From Lentisphaerota bacterium (GTDB taxonomy: Bacteria > Verrucomicrobiota > Kiritimatiellia > UBA8416 > JAFGIZ01): a stretch of 8,954 bases of DNA. The notes below the pieces were generated by a model. That model worked only from the letters and a program-made list of their open reading frames with translations, ran no database searches and was not told the origin of the DNA. The translations under genes and the position numbers were made by a program. The stretch lies in the NCBI GenBank assembly GCA_016929365.1, contig JAFGIZ010000016.1, positions 1 to 8,954 of the forward strand. The letters are read 5' to 3'. Positions within the stretch are counted from its first letter, which is position 1. The number at the start of each line of letters is the position of its first letter. Below are positions 6,515 through 8,954 of the stretch, piece by piece.

Positions 6515-7090
6515 TTGCCCACACTGGCGCGCGCCTTCTACACACGGCCCGACGTGGTCGGCATCAGCCGGGAATTGCTCGGCATGTATCTCTTTACCCG
6601 CCTGGGCGGACGGACCATTACCGGGGGGCGCATCGTCGAGACCGAGGCCTACGCCGGACCCGAAGACCGCGCCTCGCACGCCTACGGCGGCAGACGCACT
6701 CCCCGGACCGAGGTCATGTACCGCATCGGAGGAACCGCTTACGTCTACCTCTGCTACGGTCTGCACGCCTTGTTCAACGTCGTTACCCACACCGTCGACG
6801 TGCCGCATGCCGTCCTGGTCCGCGCCGTCGAACCGACGCACGGCCTGGCACTGATCCGCCGCCGCCGCGGCCCCCGCATCCCGGATTGCCGGCTGGCCGC
6901 GGGACCCGGCTGCGTGACCCGGGCACTGGGTATTACCACGCGTGACACCGGAACGGACCTGACCGGAAACCGCATCTGGATCGAGCGCCGCGGCCCGCCC
7001 CCCTCCCGCCCCGTGCTGCGCGGGCCGCGCATCGGAGTCGCCTACGCCGGCCCCCATGCCCGCCGGCTCTGGCGCTTCCGTCTGGCTTGA
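6515..7090 (+). CDS. mpg: DNA-3-methyladenine glycosylase, AAG/MPG family
   Basis: A 191-residue base-excision-repair enzyme that removes alkylated purines such as 3-methyladenine, and often hypoxanthine, from DNA. The family core is plain: RIVETEAYAGPEDRASHA (39-56), where E44 corresponds to the catalytic Glu125 of human AAG and Y46 to Tyr127; MYRIGGTAYVYLCYG (68-82), with Y78 and Y81 at the damaged-base stacking and intercalating tyrosine positions; VLVRAVEP, AAGPGCVTRALGIT, and the closing PRIGVAYAGPHARRLWRFRL. Length is normal for the bacterial enzymes. It is cytoplasmic. The start is TTG 6515, three bases after the upstream stop; no ATG or GTG lies near it and no convincing ribosome site is present, so translation probably depends on ribosomes finishing the preceding gene. 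Pairing with an outer-membrane protein gene has no obvious functional meaning. Confidence 0.93.
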   Translation: MPTLARAFYTRPDVVGISRELLGMYLFTRLGGRTITGGRIVETEAYAGPEDRASHAYGGRRTPRTEVMYRIGGTAYVYLCYGLHALFNVVTHTVDVPHAVLVRAVEPTHGLALIRRRRGPRIPDCRLAAGPGCVTRALGITTRDTGTDLTGNRIWIERRGPPPSRPVLRGPRIGVAYAGPHARRLWRFRLA

Positions 7091-7114
7091 CCCCGCCGGC
7101 CGATCTGCTACCAT
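7087..7114 (+). promoter_or_regulatory. Sigma-70 extended -10 promoter of the PilT-like/GGDEF-like operon
   Basis: TTGACC (7087-7092), overlapping the glycosylase stop codon, is followed after 16 bp by TACCAT (7109-7114) with an extended -10 TG at 7106-7107. The predicted start near 7121 leaves a leader of about 30 nt before ATG 7151. The -35 box is a 5/6 match. This gives the following two genes their own transcription unit. Confidence 0.55.
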
Positions 7115-7150
7115 GACCGCGAAACCCGATTGCGGAACGGCACGGACAGC

Positions 7151-8023
7151 ATGAATCGTTCTTCGGAAATTATCGATTACCTGTCTCAGGGCGAGGGCAT
7201 GGAATCCCTCCTGATTATACCCAGCGCCCCGCCCATCAGCCGGGGCCCGGACGGCATCGCCGTGGCCCTCAACATGGTGCTCAGCGCGGAAGACGTCACC
7301 GATACCCTCATGGCCTTTCGCGCCCAGGCGCCGAAGACCGATCCGGAATCGCCCCAGTCGGGAACCTTCTCCTTCGGCATCCGCAAGGTGGGGCGCTTCC
7401 GCGTCTCGCACGCCCGACAACGCGGCACGCACGTGCTGAACGTAACCCGCATCCCGTCTGTCATACCCGCGATCAACACGCTCGTGGAGGACAGCGAGGC
7501 CGCGACGCGGCTCTGCACGTTCCTGGCCGGGAGCGAGGGTGGCGTGCTCTCGATTTGCGGCCCTTCCGCCTTCGGCAACCAGTTTCTGGCCTATTCCCTC
7601 TTCAGGTTCCTGAACGAACGGCACCGGCGCGTCCTGTATCTCATGGAACGCTCCCTGACGTTCCTGATGCAGCATGAGAACTCCATTGTCATCCAGCGCG
7701 AAATCGGCAGCGACGTATCCAGCCTGGAAGCCGGCGTGCGTGAAGGGATGCTGTTTGCGCCGCACGTGTTGTACGTCGGGAACGTGCGTTCGAATGACGC
7801 TATCCCGTCCCTGCGCTGCGCCGTCGAGACCGGCATCATCGCGGTGCTCTGCTCCAACTCCCTGCAGGGGGCGCCCCTCCTCGAAATCCTCGATCTCCTT
7901 CCCGCCGCGCGGCACGCGCTGCGTCCCATCGAGCACCTCATCGTCGGCGTCACGCCCGCGGATAACAAGCGCCTGTTGCTCGAGATCGCCCCCTGCCCCG
8001 ACACGTCCGGACAGCCGCAATGA
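7151..8023 (+). CDS. PilT-family pseudo-ATPase (catalytic motifs lost)
   Basis: A 290-residue protein resembling PilT/PilU, the type IV pilus retraction ATPases, over both domains. The N-terminal PAS-like part keeps LLIIPSAPPISRGPDGI (20-36), FSFGIRKVGRFRVSHARQRG (73-92) and TRIPSVIPAINTL (99-111). The C-terminal part keeps the order of RecA-like motifs but not their residues. Walker A GPTGSGKST is GPSAFGNQF (137-145, no Lys); the Asp-box TIEDP is YLMERS (163-168); Walker B PDVILVGEMRD is PHVLYVGNVRSN (204-215, Glu replaced by Asn211); the His-box TLHTN is CSNSL (234-238, no His). INQREVGRDT survives as IQREIGSDVS (181-190). It is about 50 residues shorter than PilT. It should not hydrolyse ATP and may dock onto a pilus motor or act as a scaffold (inference). 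ATG 7151 fits the promoter; TTG 7130 would add seven residues. Its stop overlaps the next start (ATGA). Confidence 0.8.
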   Translation: MNRSSEIIDYLSQGEGMESLLIIPSAPPISRGPDGIAVALNMVLSAEDVTDTLMAFRAQAPKTDPESPQSGTFSFGIRKVGRFRVSHARQRGTHVLNVTRIPSVIPAINTLVEDSEAATRLCTFLAGSEGGVLSICGPSAFGNQFLAYSLFRFLNERHRRVLYLMERSLTFLMQHENSIVIQREIGSDVSSLEAGVREGMLFAPHVLYVGNVRSNDAIPSLRCAVETGIIAVLCSNSLQGAPLLEILDLLPAARHALRPIEHLIVGVTPADNKRLLLEIAPCPDTSGQPQ

Positions 8024-8954
8024 AAGACGCACGCCAATGGTTTCAACAGGGCCTCGGCGCCCGCGTGGACGCGCTCGAAGTCGCGGTTCGAACGATGCAA
8101 TCCAACGGCCCCGCGTCGATCGACGCGACACGCCAGCTCGTCCGCGCCCTGCTCGCCCCCGCCGAGGCCTACGGATTCAAGGACATCCATGCCGCGGCGC
8201 AACGGGCCGCCTCGGCGCGTATCACGGAACTGCCCGGCGCGGTCCAAACGCTGATCGGCGCCTTGCGCAAGGCCGCGGCACGGGCCGACGTGCCCCCGGC
8301 CCGCGTCCTGATCGTGGGGGGCAAGCCGGACTTTGTGCACCGCCTGACCGGCGCGCTGGACAGTCAGCACCGCGAAATCCTGCTCGCGGACACGGCGGAA
8401 GCCGCCTCGGCCATTCTCGCCTCGCAGTCCATCGCCGCCCTGATTGTCCACCTCGCCCTGCCCGACACGGACGGCCGCACCTTCCTGACCGCCTTGCGCG
8501 AAGACCCCAGGACAGCCTCGATACCCGTGCTCCTCGTGGCGCGTGATGTCTCCGACTCGGTCAGGGAAGACAGCCTCGCCCTAAAGGCCGAAGGGCACTT
8601 CGAGACCCCCCCCGACGTAACCCGAATTGCGGCCTGGGTCGCGGCCCGTCTCCGCCGCTCGCATGAAGTCGTCAAAGAGGCCCGCCGTGATTCCCTGACC
8701 GGCCTGCTCAATCGTGCGGCATTCGGCAATGCCTACCAGGACACGGTCCGCGCGTCTGAAGACGTGCAACCCGTCTCGCTGGCCCTGATCGACATCAGCT
8801 TGACCCCCGCGGACGAGGGCCCGCCCATCGACCGTATTCCCGACACCATTCTCCAACAGATCGCCGCCCGCTTTACCGCCTCCCTGCGCGACACCGATAT
8901 CCTGGCGCGCTGGGAAACGGCCGAATTCGTCGCCCTTTTTCCGGGGGAAGACCA
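8020..8954 (+). CDS. Degenerate Hpt-receiver-GGDEF protein with retained RxxD site, 3' end outside window
   Basis: At least 311 residues, continuing beyond the window. Residues about 30-85 are a helical Hpt-like region in which the phospho-histidine position appears to be Arg42 (LVRALLAPAEAYGF instead of LAHxLKGSAxxxGF). Residues 94-213 are a receiver fold (ARVLIVGGKPDF, IVHLALPDTDGRTFL, IPVLLVARD) with every active residue changed: the acidic pair is GG (100-101), the acceptor Asp is His144, the Thr/Ser is Ala174 and the Lys is Thr196. Residues from about 220 are a GGDEF domain: RRDSLTGLLNRAAF (222-235) and metal-ligand Asp258 in LIDIS are kept, but the FKxxND region is lost and GGDEF is ETAEF (299-303). 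RxxD (R290-D293) lies exactly five residues before it, the c-di-GMP I-site spacing. It is likely a c-di-GMP receptor or scaffold and not a cyclase (inference). The start is ATG 8020, overlapping the upstream stop. Confidence 0.8.
   Translation, partial: MKDARQWFQQGLGARVDALEVAVRTMQSNGPASIDATRQLVRALLAPAEAYGFKDIHAAAQRAASARITELPGAVQTLIGALRKAAARADVPPARVLIVGGKPDFVHRLTGALDSQHREILLADTAEAASAILASQSIAALIVHLALPDTDGRTFLTALREDPRTASIPVLLVARDVSDSVREDSLALKAEGHFETPPDVTRIAAWVAARLRRSHEVVKEARRDSLTGLLNRAAFGNAYQDTVRASEDVQPVSLALIDISLTPADEGPPIDRIPDTILQQIAARFTASLRDTDILARWETAEFVALFPGED

Noticed and set aside
7113..7154. A 13-codon leader frame whose TGA overlaps the ATG of the PilT-like gene
   Set aside because: Its ATG lies inside the predicted -10 box, so it would be outside the transcript from that promoter, and it has no ribosome site.
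5765..8131. A 788-codon open frame on the minus strand across the barrel, glycosylase and PilT-like genes
   Set aside because: It is a shadow produced by GC-rich third positions: it has no recognisable domain, while the plus-strand frames beneath carry clear family motifs and proper gene junctions.

Overview
The window is GC-rich, with third codon positions almost all G or C, densely packed and intact. It looks like ordinary chromosome of a Gram-negative-type bacterium: there is an outer-membrane-type signal-peptide protein, a lipoprotein, and a PilT-family protein. A large LacZ followed by a Gfo/Idh/MocA oxidoreductase, an outer-membrane protein beside a DNA glycosylase, and TTGAC/extended -10 promoters would fit a member of the PVC group (Kiritimatiellota, Lentisphaerota or Verrucomicrobiota). 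That placement is inference only; no taxonomic marker gene is present. No transposase, integrase, CRISPR array or rRNA was seen.

Layout. (1) 1-3021: a LacZ-type beta-galactosidase (GH2) whose start lies before the window. All catalytic residues are present, and a 66-bp in-frame insertion bounded by a short direct repeat sits just after the catalytic barrel motif FVWDW. Two bases later, 3024-4061 encodes an NAD-type Gfo/Idh/MocA oxidoreductase, so the pair looks like a sugar-catabolic operon. (2) 4062-4276: a regulatory gap with three 11-bp-phased direct repeats and a near-consensus sigma-54 promoter. It leads into 4277-4663, a stand-alone response-regulator receiver domain with a complete active site. 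(3) 4720-4832: a good sigma-70 promoter and tRNA-Arg(UCU). (4) 5697-4837, minus strand: a lipoprotein of ten perfectly regular 23-residue leucine-rich repeats, ending 4 bp from the tRNA. (5) A divergent promoter region (5698-5785) separates it from 5786-6511, a secreted probable outer-membrane beta-barrel protein. This is followed in the same frame, after a single TGA and one codon, by an AAG/MPG-family DNA-3-methyladenine glycosylase (TTG start, 6515-7090). (6) From a TTGACC/extended -10 promoter at 7087-7114, two genes overlap by ATGA: a PilT-family protein (7151-8023) and an Hpt-REC-GGDEF-like protein (8020 to beyond the window end).

The most unusual part is region 6. Both proteins keep the fold-defining motifs of their families but lose essentially all catalytic residues. 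The PilT-like protein lacks the Walker A lysine, the Asp-box acid, the Walker B glutamate and the His-box histidine. In its partner the Hpt histidine position is Arg, the receiver DD is GG, the phospho-acceptor Asp is His, the receiver Lys is Thr, and GGDEF is ETAEF. The one ligand motif that survives is an RxxD exactly five residues before the degenerate GGDEF, the spacing of the c-di-GMP inhibitory (I) site. My hypothesis is a translationally coupled all-pseudoenzyme module in which a degenerate GGDEF protein reads c-di-GMP and works with a dead PilT paralogue, perhaps on a type IV pilus motor. This is inferred from motifs alone.

No gene-free stretch exceeds 300 bases.
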